Shown: positions 1 through 8,214 of the stretch, in pieces
Position numbering within the stretch: the stretch's first letter is position 1
Layout: every line of letters begins with the position of its first letter
From: CBDFHF01 sp965247565
Lineage (GTDB): Bacteria > Pseudomonadota > Gammaproteobacteria > Methylococcales > Methylomonadaceae
DNA: 64,000 nucleotides
Direction of reading: 5' to 3'
Assembly (NCBI GenBank): GCA_965247565.1
Contig: CBDFHF010000003.1
Span: forward strand, 992,001 to 1,056,000
The notes under the pieces: model-generated
The model's database searches: none
Seen by the model: only the letters and a program-made list of their open reading frames with translations
What the model was told of the DNA's origin: nothing
Program-made: the position numbers and the translations under genes

Positions 1-231
1 GTGTTTGAAGAGAGTAACTCTGATTTAAAGCAACTGGAAATGACCGATTGGTTAGAGCCGGCGTTGGACTCGCTTTCAGCGGATCAACGCGCGGTCATAG
101 AATTAACCTATTTTCAAGGCTTGCATTACAGCGAAATAGCTGTATTAATGGATTGTCCTGAAAATACCGTAAAAACCCGAATGCATCATGCCCGCAAGAA
201 GCTGGCAGTGGTTCTTAAGGATAGTAATTGA
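1..231 (+). CDS. ECF-family RNA polymerase sigma factor, C-terminal part (5' end outside window)
   Basis: The reading frame is open from the first base, so only the last 76 or so residues are seen and the true start lies upstream. The visible part is sigma-70 region 4: a helix-turn-helix around SADQRAVIELTYFQGLHYSEIA followed by CPENTVKTRMHHARKKL, the signature that reads the -35 element. Regions 2 and 3 are not in view. A zinc-finger anti-sigma gene starts 37 bases downstream and a secreted subtilase follows, so this is the transcription factor of a three-gene envelope-signalling unit. The ECF assignment rests on region 4 and on this context. Confidence 0.85.
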   Translation: MFEESNSDLKQLEMTDWLEPALDSLSADQRAVIELTYFQGLHYSEIAVLMDCPENTVKTRMHHARKKLAVVLKDSN

Positions 232-268
232 AATCAAGGCGCGCAGACTGAGTATTCAGGAGTATAAA

Positions 269-982
269 ATGAAATCGCTTCACGACAACCCTTATTCCGC
301 ACATCAGGATATTTCCCTGTTGTTGCCTTGGTATGTCAACAAAACCCTGCATGGTGCTGAAGTTGAAAAGGTAGAAAATCACATAAAAGTGTGTCTAACG
401 TGCCGACGCGAGCTGACAAGCCTTTACCGGTTGTCCGCTGCGGTTCGACAGGACGGCCACATAGATTCAGCTGCGATGGCTTCCTTTTCCCGATTAAAAA
501 AACGGATTCATACTGCTGATGAGAGTGATGAAGCGGAGTCGAAATCCGTCGATTTGTCTGCTCGATCTAGAGGGTATAACAAAAAATTTAACATATCATT
601 GTCTGCCTTCGCGATGGCTGCCGTTTTAGTGCTTTCGGTGTTGTTACCCCGTTTTATTGATACGCGCAGTATTCCAACTAATGACTATCGCACGCTATCA
701 GATACTAAAAATGTGCAAGCTAACGGTCATCATTCCTTTAGCGTAATTTTTGCCGACGGGACAGGGCGGGGCCAAATAGATAAAATGCTAGCCTCTGTGC
801 ATGGGCGTATCATTGACGGTCCAAGTGCTCAGGGTATTTACACGGTAGCTATTGATCGCAAACTTGCACCTGAAGAGGTACTAAACGTAGTTGTAGCAAT
901 GCGAAAGGATTCTCGTGTTATTTTCACTGAACCGGCATACGAAGTGCTTTCTTCAGCAAATTCTAAGGATTCAAAACAATGA
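269..982 (+). CDS. Membrane-bound zinc-finger anti-sigma factor with a periplasmic propeptide-like domain
   Basis: 237 residues. I chose the ATG at 269 because AGGAG (258-262) sits before it; longer in-frame reading would overlap the sigma gene. The N-terminal cytosolic part has the HX3CX2C signature (HIKVCLTC) of ZAS-type anti-sigma domains preceded by LLPWYVN. A single membrane segment lies near residues 108-130 (SLSAFAMAAVLVLSVLL). The periplasmic C-terminal stretch of about 105 residues (IDKMLASVHGRIIDGP...YTVAIDRKL...VIFTEPAYEV) resembles the I9-type propeptide/inhibitor fold of subtilases, which ends in a V-I-x-x-E-P-x-Y strand. The gene overlaps the protease gene by 4 bases, so the two are probably translationally coupled. 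Role inferred: holds the upstream sigma factor at the membrane until a signal arrives. Confidence 0.8.
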   Translation: MKSLHDNPYSAHQDISLLLPWYVNKTLHGAEVEKVENHIKVCLTCRRELTSLYRLSAAVRQDGHIDSAAMASFSRLKKRIHTADESDEAESKSVDLSARSRGYNKKFNISLSAFAMAAVLVLSVLLPRFIDTRSIPTNDYRTLSDTKNVQANGHHSFSVIFADGTGRGQIDKMLASVHGRIIDGPSAQGIYTVAIDRKLAPEEVLNVVVAMRKDSRVIFTEPAYEVLSSANSKDSKQ

Positions 983-2301
983 AAGCCCATTCGGCTCTAT
1001 TGCTTTTAATTTTAGGCATGTTTTCTGCGCCATCGCAAAGTGGCGATTTAAATTTGGGCGCGTCCGATTTATCCGCAGTATTTAATGTGGCCAATGCTGA
1101 CCGTTTGCTTCTGGTAGGCTTTCCTGACAAATCCATTACCAGAGTGCAAGGAGCAGGGCCGACTTCTTATCGGCGTAGAGGCAGCTATCAAAGTTCAACC
1201 TGGAGTCAACGGATTACAAATCAAATAGCCGGGGATTACCAGCTTCAGAAACTCACTGAATGGCCTATGTCTGAAGTGGGTGTGCATTGCGCTGTTTATC
1301 AAATACCTGCTGGAGCGTCAGTACCGGAAACTGTCCAGAGATTATCACGGGATTCGCGCATCACTGTTGTTCAAAACATGCACCTATTTAAAACCAGAGG
1401 CCATCAATACAACGACCCCTATTTTAAATTGCAAACCAATCTGCAACAGATGCAAATTGGCCAAGTGCATGGCAAGACAACCGGTCGGAATGTCACCATC
1501 GCTATGATTGATACGGGTGTTGATTTGAAACATCCTGATTTGGTTGATCAAATTGCGCAAAACGAAAATCTGGCCTCAGATATCTCTGCAGATTTTTCAA
1601 ATGACAAACACGGCACGGCTGTCGCGGGCGTTATGGTGGCTCGCAAGGATAATGGCACAGGGATCATTGGTTTGGCGCCTGATGCTAAACTGATTGCCTT
1701 GAAAGCGTGTTGGCCATCTCAAATTGATTCTATTGAAGCGGTTTGTAACAGTTTTACTTTAGCTTTAGCCGTTAATACTGCAATGAAAACCGGGGCGAAA
1801 ATTCTGAACATGAGTTTGACTGGCCCACATGATGCTTTTCTAGAGTTGCTTTTGAACAAGGCTATGGAGAAAGGTATCATCGTTGTTGCCGCCGATACCG
1901 GATCGGAAAATAAAGATGAAAACTTTCCTGCTTCTTTGAAGGATGTTATCTCGGTGCAGTCATTAAGGCAGGCCAGCGCTGAGCACAAAGTGTTGCTTGA
2001 TACAATTACTGCGCCTGGCGAAAAAATACTGACAACATTACCACACGGCACTTACGATTTTATATCCGGTAGTTCTATTGCTGCCGCTGAGGTATCTGGG
2101 ATTATTGCCTTGTTGCTAGAGCTGAAACCGGATCTTAACTTTACTGAAGCCAAATCAATATTACAAAAATCCGGATTACAGGCAACTAATGTTACTTTCT
2201 CAGGGATCAACGCAAATAAGGCGGTAGCGTTGCTGTGCGGCACTATATCTTGTCCTCAGGAAGCATTGAGTTTTGCGTGGAGCAAATCGTCGGGAGGTTA
2301 A
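979..2301 (+). CDS. Secreted S8 (subtilisin-like) serine peptidase
   Basis: 440 residues, starting in an ATGA overlap with the anti-sigma gene. Residues 1-21 form a signal peptide (KAHSALLLLILGMFSAPSQS), so the protein is exported. A propeptide-like region near 90-140 ends in RITVVQNMHLF. The catalytic triad is visible: D178 in AMIDTGVD, H211 in KHGTAVAG and S366 in SGSSIAAAEVSG. The Ser motif departs from the usual GTSMAAPHVSG (Ile for Met, Ala-Glu for Pro-His), but the nucleophile is kept. Operon position makes it the likely effector or target of the sigma/anti-sigma pair. Its natural substrate is unknown. Confidence 0.85.
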   Translation: MKAHSALLLLILGMFSAPSQSGDLNLGASDLSAVFNVANADRLLLVGFPDKSITRVQGAGPTSYRRRGSYQSSTWSQRITNQIAGDYQLQKLTEWPMSEVGVHCAVYQIPAGASVPETVQRLSRDSRITVVQNMHLFKTRGHQYNDPYFKLQTNLQQMQIGQVHGKTTGRNVTIAMIDTGVDLKHPDLVDQIAQNENLASDISADFSNDKHGTAVAGVMVARKDNGTGIIGLAPDAKLIALKACWPSQIDSIEAVCNSFTLALAVNTAMKTGAKILNMSLTGPHDAFLELLLNKAMEKGIIVVAADTGSENKDENFPASLKDVISVQSLRQASAEHKVLLDTITAPGEKILTTLPHGTYDFISGSSIAAAEVSGIIALLLELKPDLNFTEAKSILQKSGLQATNVTFSGINANKAVALLCGTISCPQEALSFAWSKSSGG

Positions 2302-2354
2302 GCGGTTAAAGAGATACGGCTGTTTAGTTTTATCAAAAGTGACAAAAACAGTCT

Positions 2355-2387
2355 AAATGGGTAATGATGTGTCTAATCAACCCATTT
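2355..2387 (+). repeat. Two-tier inverted repeat upstream of the MaoC-like gene
   Basis: AAATGGGT (2355-2362) pairs with ACCCATTT (2380-2387). Inside it TGAT and ATCA pair around a 7-base loop. The structure ends 14 bases before the ATG at 2402. There is no T-tract, so it looks more like an operator or leader hairpin than a terminator. Function unknown. Confidence 0.4.
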
Positions 2388-2401
2388 CAAGCGAAACATA
2401 A

Positions 2402-3331
2402 ATGAAAGATCAGCCATTCACTTTTGACCAGATTCACATTGAAGTGGCGCGTAACGCTACTGATGATTTCAACCTATTTCATGATAAGCATAAATGGTTG
2501 CAAGTCACCCATAATCCGTTTAAAGGCCCTATTGTTTTGGGTTATCAACTCAATACCCTGATTGAATATCAGATGCGTTTGTACCGAGAGGCTCAGCATG
2601 AGGACCGGATCATTGCCGAAAATAATCTGCGGTTTAGTAACTATCAACTGACTTTTGTCAATGCTGTTCGTCCGCGGGTGCCGGTTTATCTGGACATTAA
2701 AAAAACTCTCATCAAAACCATCCCCACCCTGACTTTGGGTAATCGTATTTCTATGAAGTCTGACGGTAACACCGTTTTGTTAGGTTTTAAAAAGGAGACT
2801 CAAGACCCGCTATTTTTGCCTAAAACGAAGCTTAATGATTTACCCGATCTTAACGAAATTCCAGACTGTTCAAGCGTTCCGGGTACGGACTATTTTCTCA
2901 AACGCAAGTTTATGAACAATGGATCCGTTAAAAACTTTCTGTCGGGGTCTTTAGCGGAGCAATCCGATTATTTTGATGAGTTAGCGCATGTTGCGCATTA
3001 TCCGGAAATATTTCCCTGCAGCCTGACATCAGGAGCTCTGTTGGAAAAAGCCCAACTGGAAAATCATAACTTTAAACTTAATCCCATGGTTTACACCTCT
3101 CATGAAATTTCAGTAGATCGACAGCATTTAAAGCAACTTAAAAACAATGATAAGTTGCATATTCTGGTTCAACAGCTTCCTGAGTCCAGAGAAAATACCT
3201 TAAACCAAACCAATATTCTGTTAAGAACGTACCATTGTTTCGGCTTACTGCAAAATAATGACGTACTATTTAGAATGACTATGAATCTGGTGCCTTTGGA
3301 AGAGATACTCAAAAACCTCAGGCAGAAGTGA
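2402..3331 (+). CDS. Hypothetical protein with MaoC/hot-dog-like N-terminal motif
   Basis: 309 residues, soluble, with no signal peptide or membrane segment. The N-terminal part (ATDDFNLFHDKHKW...GPIVLGYQLNTLIE) resembles the D-x-N-x-x-H and G-x-x-x-x-x-G pattern of MaoC-type hydratase and thioesterase hot-dog domains. The length would allow two such domains, but I recognise no second motif. It stands alone between the protease operon and the convergent yicC gene. If the fold call is right, the substrate is probably an acyl thioester. This is a weak assignment from motif shape only. Confidence 0.45.
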   Translation: MKDQPFTFDQIHIEVARNATDDFNLFHDKHKWLQVTHNPFKGPIVLGYQLNTLIEYQMRLYREAQHEDRIIAENNLRFSNYQLTFVNAVRPRVPVYLDIKKTLIKTIPTLTLGNRISMKSDGNTVLLGFKKETQDPLFLPKTKLNDLPDLNEIPDCSSVPGTDYFLKRKFMNNGSVKNFLSGSLAEQSDYFDELAHVAHYPEIFPCSLTSGALLEKAQLENHNFKLNPMVYTSHEISVDRQHLKQLKNNDKLHILVQQLPESRENTLNQTNILLRTYHCFGLLQNNDVLFRMTMNLVPLEEILKNLRQK

Positions 3332-3390
3332 TTTTTTAAATCAGCGTAATGGCTCTTCGGCCTTTATTTTGACTGTAAGTTAGTAATACG

Positions 3391-4257
3391 CTACTCAATA
3401 TTCTGAATTTGTTCGCGCATTTGTTCAATCAACACTTTCAGCTCGATCGATATTTGGGTCATTTCTTTGTCTGCTGATTTTGAGCCTAAAGTATTGGCTT
3501 CTCTGTTGAGTTCCTGCATCAAAAAATCCAGACGTCGACCTACCGGTTCGTTTTGCTTCAATACCCTTAAGACTTCTGTAATGTGGGTATTTAAGCGATC
3601 CAGTTCTTCTGTGATGTCCAATTTTTGCGCCAGAAAAACCAGCTCTTGTTCCAGTCGATCGAAATTAGGATCGGTAACCAGTTCGGTAATACGATCTTTC
3701 AGTTTTTGCCTAATGAGTCGCAGGACTTCCGGCATGCGCTCACTAGCTTGCGACACAAAACTTTGCATTTTTTGGCATCGTTCTTCAATTAAAATTTGCA
3801 ACTGGGTACCTTCTCTTTCCCGTACGGCAATGAGTTGTGTCAATGTTCCCCGCACTAAACTATTAATCTGTTGATTTAATTGCTCTTTGTCGGCCTCCGG
3901 TTCTTGCTGGATACCGGGAAAAGCAAGTATGTCCAATGCAGAGAAGGCCAGTGATGCCGACATATGTTGCTCTATAGAATCAGTTGCGGCTAATAAAGCT
4001 TTGACCGCCTCGTCATTGATGAGAAAGGTTTGTCCATCTTTGCTGGGTTTTTTATAACTCAAGGTACATTCAAGTTTGCCGCGGTTTATGCTCGCTGCGA
4101 TGGCGGATCGAATCTGAGCTTCAACAAATCGCCAGCGCTCAGGTATTTTGAGGGAAATGTCGCAATAGCGGTGATTGACCGAGCGGAGTTCGCAAGTAAT
4201 GGTCAGATTACTGATTTCCGTTTCATTGCTAGCAAACGCAGTCATGCTTTTAATCAT
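3391..4257 (-). CDS. yicC: YicC family endoribonuclease
   Basis: 288 residues from ATG 4257 (MIKSMTAFASNE), the normal length and N-terminus of YicC; in-frame codons further upstream give a poor start. The sequence shows the YicC N-terminal domain (ITCELRSVNHRYCDISLKIPERW, RGKLECTLSYKK) and the C-terminal DUF1732 part (VGRRLDFLMQELNREANTLGSKS). E. coli YicC is an RNase implicated in small-RNA turnover. The gene is divergent from the Ser/Thr kinase gene (69-base gap), and close to rph, another RNA-processing enzyme, as in many proteobacteria. Confidence 0.92.
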   Translation of the reverse strand: MIKSMTAFASNETEISNLTITCELRSVNHRYCDISLKIPERWRFVEAQIRSAIAASINRGKLECTLSYKKPSKDGQTFLINDEAVKALLAATDSIEQHMSASLAFSALDILAFPGIQQEPEADKEQLNQQINSLVRGTLTQLIAVREREGTQLQILIEERCQKMQSFVSQASERMPEVLRLIRQKLKDRITELVTDPNFDRLEQELVFLAQKLDITEELDRLNTHITEVLRVLKQNEPVGRRLDFLMQELNREANTLGSKSADKEMTQISIELKVLIEQMREQIQNIE

Positions 4258-4326
4258 CTTATACCTATACAATTCATAATCTTGGGCTAAACTTCCATAA
4301 ACGTCGGACTACCAACTCAATTAGTA

Positions 4327-5244
4327 ATGTCAGAGCGCTTTCATCAGAAAACATCACAACCAGAGAGCTATCTTCAATCAGGCACTATTATAGATCAATA
4401 CATGATTGAGCGTGAGTTAGCCCATGGCGGCTTTAGTTCTGTGTATTTAGCCAGACAAACGGCAGATCAGATTCAAGTCGCCATTAAAGAGTATTTACCC
4501 CGTAAACTAGCCCACAGAATCGAAAACAATGCAGTCGTTGCCAAGAATGAGGAAGTAAAAAGCCTATTTCGACAAGGACGGACTTTATTTTTCGAAGAAG
4601 CTAAGGTACTGGCTACTCTAAAGCATCCCAATATCGTGCAAGTCGTTAGCTTTTTTGAGGCAAACTCTACTGTTTACATGGTGATGAACTACGATTACGG
4701 CGTGGTGTTGGAAAAAACCATAAGAAAAAACATGCTGATGATGACAGAGCCTGTATTTTTGGCGATATTTGACTCTTTACTTCGCGGTATCGCTCATATT
4801 CATCGACACAACTTTGTACATCTTGATATCAAACCCGGCAATATTTTAGTTCGTCCGGGCAATGATGCCTTGCTACTTGATTTTGGCGCAATTCAAAAAT
4901 TTCCCGATTCGCATTTAAGCAAATTAAGCAAAGTGTTAACCAAGGGTTTTTCGCCCATTGAGCAGTATAATATAACTGCACAACTGGGGCCTTGGACGGA
5001 CATCTATGCGATTGGAGCGACTATGCGTTTTTGTCTTGAAGGCAAAATTCCGCTTGCTTCGCCGGAGCGAATTCAGAATGATACCCTAGTACCAGCCGTG
5101 AAAGCTTTTAAACGCAAACTACCTGGGTATTTATTGGAGGCCATTGATTGGGCCATGGCTTTGCAGCCAAAAGATCGCCCGCAATCAATAACAGAGTTTC
5201 AACAGGTGTTGTCCACATCTGAGCCTAAATTGAAAGCCCAATAA
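4327..5244 (+). CDS. Cytosolic serine/threonine protein kinase
   Basis: 305 residues, essentially one Hanks-type kinase domain with no membrane segment or extracellular sensor. The glycine-rich loop is LAHGGFSSVYLA, the VAIK lysine is K54, the catalytic loop FVHLDIKPGNILV carries D167, and the DFG aspartate is D185 (LLLDFGAI). The catalytic loop has Leu instead of Arg before Asp (HLD, not HRD), which usually means activity without activation-loop phosphorylation. Downstream GFSPIEQY (activation segment) and WTDIYAIGATM are well kept, so it is probably active. It lies 46 bases before rph and may share its transcript. Targets unknown. Confidence 0.85.
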   Translation: MSERFHQKTSQPESYLQSGTIIDQYMIERELAHGGFSSVYLARQTADQIQVAIKEYLPRKLAHRIENNAVVAKNEEVKSLFRQGRTLFFEEAKVLATLKHPNIVQVVSFFEANSTVYMVMNYDYGVVLEKTIRKNMLMMTEPVFLAIFDSLLRGIAHIHRHNFVHLDIKPGNILVRPGNDALLLDFGAIQKFPDSHLSKLSKVLTKGFSPIEQYNITAQLGPWTDIYAIGATMRFCLEGKIPLASPERIQNDTLVPAVKAFKRKLPGYLLEAIDWAMALQPKDRPQSITEFQQVLSTSEPKLKAQ

Positions 5245-5290
5245 AAGTCAGTTCGGTTATACTGCTCGGTTTTCATTTAGCGGAACACTC

Positions 5291-6019
5291 ATGAGACCAA
5301 GCGGACGTAACCCAGACCAATTAAGAGATATAAAATTTACCTGCGGCTATACCAAACATGCCGAAGGCTCTGTCTTGGTCGAATTTGGGGATACCCGAGT
5401 GCTTTGCAATGCCAGTGTCGACAAAAGTGTGCCCCGTTTTCTGAAAGGCAAAGGTGAGGGTTGGGTGACTGCGGAATATGGAATGTTGCCGCGTTCAACC
5501 CACAGCCGCATGGGCCGAGAAGCCAGTTACGGTAAGCAAGGTGGTCGAACCTTGGAAATTCAACGTTTAATTGGCCGTTCTTTGCGAGCAGCAGTAGATT
5601 TAAAGGCACTAGGAGAACACACCATCACTATCGATTGCGATGTATTGCAAGCTGATGGCGGCACTCGCACTGCTTCAATTACTGGTGGTTTTGTGGCGTT
5701 GACATTAGCTATCCAAAAAATGTTGAGTAGAAAACTGATTAAAACTAACCCGTTACATGGACAGATAGCGTCGGTTTCTGTGGGTATTTACAACGGTGTA
5801 CCCGTACTAGATTTGGATTATGCCGAGGATAGCAATGCCGAAACCGATATGAACGTGGTCATGAATGAAGCCTCGGCTTTTATTGAGGTGCAAGGTACAG
5901 CAGAAGGGCATGCATTTAGGAAAGAGGAATTGGATGCCATGTTGGAGCTAGCTAATCATGGTATTCAGCAATTAATCAATAAACAGCAGCAAGCACTGGA
6001 AGCCGTTCTCTCCAAATAA
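5291..6019 (+). CDS. rph: Ribonuclease PH
   Basis: 242 residues, close to the usual 238. It starts MRPSGRNPDQLRDI and contains the RNase PH core: GDTRVLCNASVD, GWVTAEYGMLPRSTHSR, then DCDVLQADGGTRTASITGG and the C-terminal LDYAEDSNAETDMNVVM. It is a phosphorolytic 3'-5' exonuclease that trims the CCA-adjacent 3' end of tRNA precursors and takes part in RNA decay. It is followed 12 bases later by rdgB, the common rph-rdgB arrangement of gammaproteobacteria. The frame is intact, unlike the frameshifted E. coli K-12 allele. Confidence 0.96.
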   Translation: MRPSGRNPDQLRDIKFTCGYTKHAEGSVLVEFGDTRVLCNASVDKSVPRFLKGKGEGWVTAEYGMLPRSTHSRMGREASYGKQGGRTLEIQRLIGRSLRAAVDLKALGEHTITIDCDVLQADGGTRTASITGGFVALTLAIQKMLSRKLIKTNPLHGQIASVSVGIYNGVPVLDLDYAEDSNAETDMNVVMNEASAFIEVQGTAEGHAFRKEELDAMLELANHGIQQLINKQQQALEAVLSK

Positions 6020-6031
6020 TCAGAATCTTAG

Positions 6032-6634
6032 ATGTCTTTCTTTAAATCCCAACAAATTGTTTTAGCCAGCGGAAATCCAGGCAAAATTGGAGAAATACAG
6101 GCGTTGCTTGTAGATCATCCCATTGTTGCACAATCGGCCTTTAACGTGCCGGAAGCACAAGAAACCGGTAGTACATTTGTAGAAAATGCCATCATTAAAG
6201 CTAGAAATGCTGCTTTGCATTGCAGCCTGCCGGCTATTGCCGATGACTCCGGTTTAGTTGTTGATGCGTTATCCGGCGCTCCGGGGGTGATTTCAGCACG
6301 ATATGCCGGTGTCGGCGCCAGCGATCAAGCTAATCTACAGAAAGTGTTGGACGAACTTAAAGGTATTCCCGATCAGCAACGCACAGCCCGGTTTATTTGT
6401 GTGATGGTGTTTATGGAGCGTGCCAATGATCCAACACCGTTGATTGCTCAAGGCGTTTGGGAAGGTCAAATCTTACGCCGACCGACAGGTGAAAACGGTT
6501 TTGGGTACGATCCGATTTTTTGGGTGCCGGAGCAACAATGCACATCCGCACAATTAACGGCCGCGGTTAAAAACTCGTTAAGCCACCGAGCACAAGCGCT
6601 TAAGCAGCTGACTGAATTAATAAGAACCAAATAG
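6032..6634 (+). CDS. rdgB: XTP/dITP non-canonical purine NTP pyrophosphatase (HAM1)
   Basis: 200 residues, the normal length. Family motifs: IVLASGNPGKIGEIQALL at the N-terminus, TFVENAIIKARNAA, ADDSGLVVDALSGAPGVISARY (substrate-binding and catalytic region) and GFGYDPIFWVP with the terminal SHRAQAL. It hydrolyses dITP, ITP and XTP to monophosphates, keeping deaminated purines out of DNA and RNA. It sits between rph and the aminoglycoside-phosphotransferase-like gene with 12- and 10-base gaps, so it is likely one operon. Confidence 0.95.
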   Translation: MSFFKSQQIVLASGNPGKIGEIQALLVDHPIVAQSAFNVPEAQETGSTFVENAIIKARNAALHCSLPAIADDSGLVVDALSGAPGVISARYAGVGASDQANLQKVLDELKGIPDQQRTARFICVMVFMERANDPTPLIAQGVWEGQILRRPTGENGFGYDPIFWVPEQQCTSAQLTAAVKNSLSHRAQALKQLTELIRTK

Positions 6635-6644
6635 CATTTACACA

Positions 6645-7721
6645 ATGGTGTCAATTCAACCCATTTTTGCGATTGCTGAACAGTTTGCCCATTCGGTCAC
6701 CAGCGTAAAACCTTTGGGTAATGGTTTAATTAACGATACCTATTTGGTAATAACGCCGAAATATTCATTTGTTTTGCAGAAAATAAATCACCGGGTTTTT
6801 CCAAAGCCGGAACTGATTATGGCAAACTTAGCCTGCCTCAATCAGCATGTCCTGCAAAAAAACGACTTGTCAGCCAAGCTTATCATTCCTGATCTAAGGC
6901 AAACCTGTAAGGGTTTTAATTTTTACCTGGATGAACAATGCGACTACTGGCGAGCTTTAAGCTTTATCGATAACAGCGAAAGTCTGGAAACCCCCAGAAC
7001 CTTCGCCGATGCACAGCAAGTCGGTTCGGCTTTAGGATGCTTTCATACACTGATTAGTGATCTTGATCCTGAGCTTTTGCATGACACCTTGCCGGGTTTC
7101 CATATTACACCGAGCTATCTGTCGCATTATCTGCAAGTAATCAACCAACTTCAGAAGCTGCCAACCAATCCGGACAGCCAATACTGCGCCACATTTATCA
7201 GTCACTTTAAATCCATCGCGGAAGAGCTGGAAGTTGCCAAACAACAAGGATTACTGCCAACGCGCATCATCCATGGCGACCCAAAACTCAACAATTTTCT
7301 ATTCGATCGGTACAGCCAAAAAATCATTAGCCTGATTGATCTGGATACCGTCAAGCCTGGGTTGGTGCATTACGATATTGGCGATTGCTTACGCTCTTGC
7401 TGCCATAATTTGGCCAACGATCAGTTTGATTTAACGCTGTGCGAAGCGATTTTAAGCAGTTACTTATCTGAGGTTGGTACTTTTTTTAACGAGTACGATT
7501 ACCACTATTTATACTCAGCTATTCGCTTGATCCCATTTGAACTCGGCTTGCGCTTTTATACCGACTATCTGGAGGGCAATCGTTATTTTAAAGTGACTGA
7601 GCCGGAGCAAAATTGTCAGCGTGCCGCGCAGCAATTTCGTTTGTGTGCAAACATCATGGCGCAAGAAAAAGCAATTCAAGCTTTAATTGATCGCTTAAAA
7701 AACCCGATGGAAAATGTTTAA
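6645..7721 (+). CDS. APH-fold phosphotransferase, NahK-like small-molecule kinase
   Basis: 358 residues. The C-terminal half has the aminoglycoside-phosphotransferase catalytic signature IIHGDPKLNNFLFD followed by ISLIDLDTVKPGLVHYDIGD (Brenner motif Asp and the metal-binding DxD). The N-terminal lobe has the ATP-site strands PLGNGLINDTYLV and YSFVLQKINHRVF. Length and the LIDLDTV...YDIGDCLR segment resemble the N-acetylhexosamine 1-kinase branch of the family. It is probably a sugar or amino-alcohol kinase; nothing here suggests antibiotic resistance. It overlaps the following MOSC gene by 8 bases. Confidence 0.75.
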   Translation: MVSIQPIFAIAEQFAHSVTSVKPLGNGLINDTYLVITPKYSFVLQKINHRVFPKPELIMANLACLNQHVLQKNDLSAKLIIPDLRQTCKGFNFYLDEQCDYWRALSFIDNSESLETPRTFADAQQVGSALGCFHTLISDLDPELLHDTLPGFHITPSYLSHYLQVINQLQKLPTNPDSQYCATFISHFKSIAEELEVAKQQGLLPTRIIHGDPKLNNFLFDRYSQKIISLIDLDTVKPGLVHYDIGDCLRSCCHNLANDQFDLTLCEAILSSYLSEVGTFFNEYDYHYLYSAIRLIPFELGLRFYTDYLEGNRYFKVTEPEQNCQRAAQQFRLCANIMAQEKAIQALIDRLKNPMENV

Positions 7722-8214
7722 TCACAGCATTCCCGATCTGGTTAATAAATTTCCCAACGCTGGCGAAGTGGTTTGGATTGGAGTCAGGCCAGAGCGTGGC
7801 GTAGCAATGGTACAAGTTAATGAAGTAATGGCCGATCAGCGTCATGGTTTAATCGGGGATCGTTATCACGGTAGTAGCGGCAAACGCCAAATCACATTAA
7901 TCCAGTGGGAGCATCTGGCTGTGTTGGCATCCCTCGCTGGGCTTACTGTACGCCCGGACCTATTACGCCGAAATATCGCCATTAAAGGTGTCAATTTATT
8001 GGCATTGAAAAATCAACAATTCCAAATCGGTGATGCACTTTTGCAATACACTGGCTTATGCCAGCCCTGTTCCAAAATGGAAAACGTGTTGGGCGTTGGC
8101 GGCTACAATGCTATGCGCGGACACGGCGGTATCACAGCACAAGTTTTGCGTGGTGGAGTAATCCGAATTACCGATCAGCTGACTGTTACGCCTGAGGGCG
8201 CGTCGGTTTGCTAA
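7714..8214 (+). CDS. MOSC domain protein
   Basis: 166 residues, a stand-alone MOSC domain. Seen: GEVVWIGVRPERG at the N-terminus, HGLIGDRYHG, QITLIQWEHL, RRNIAIKGVNLLAL and the conserved cysteine segment LCQPCSKM (the MOSC Cys is normally CxxC/CxPC), then GHGGITAQVLRGG. MOSC proteins transfer sulfur to, or use, molybdenum-cofactor-type enzymes and include N-hydroxylated-compound reductases; the substrate of this one cannot be told. It overlaps the preceding kinase gene by 8 bases and abuts the transporter gene. Confidence 0.85.
   Translation: MFNHSIPDLVNKFPNAGEVVWIGVRPERGVAMVQVNEVMADQRHGLIGDRYHGSSGKRQITLIQWEHLAVLASLAGLTVRPDLLRRNIAIKGVNLLALKNQQFQIGDALLQYTGLCQPCSKMENVLGVGGYNAMRGHGGITAQVLRGGVIRITDQLTVTPEGASVC

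Noticed and set aside
6645..7721. Aminoglycoside resistance kinase
   Set aside because: The APH fold is shared by many metabolic kinases; the sequence pattern and housekeeping operon context favour a sugar or choline-type kinase.
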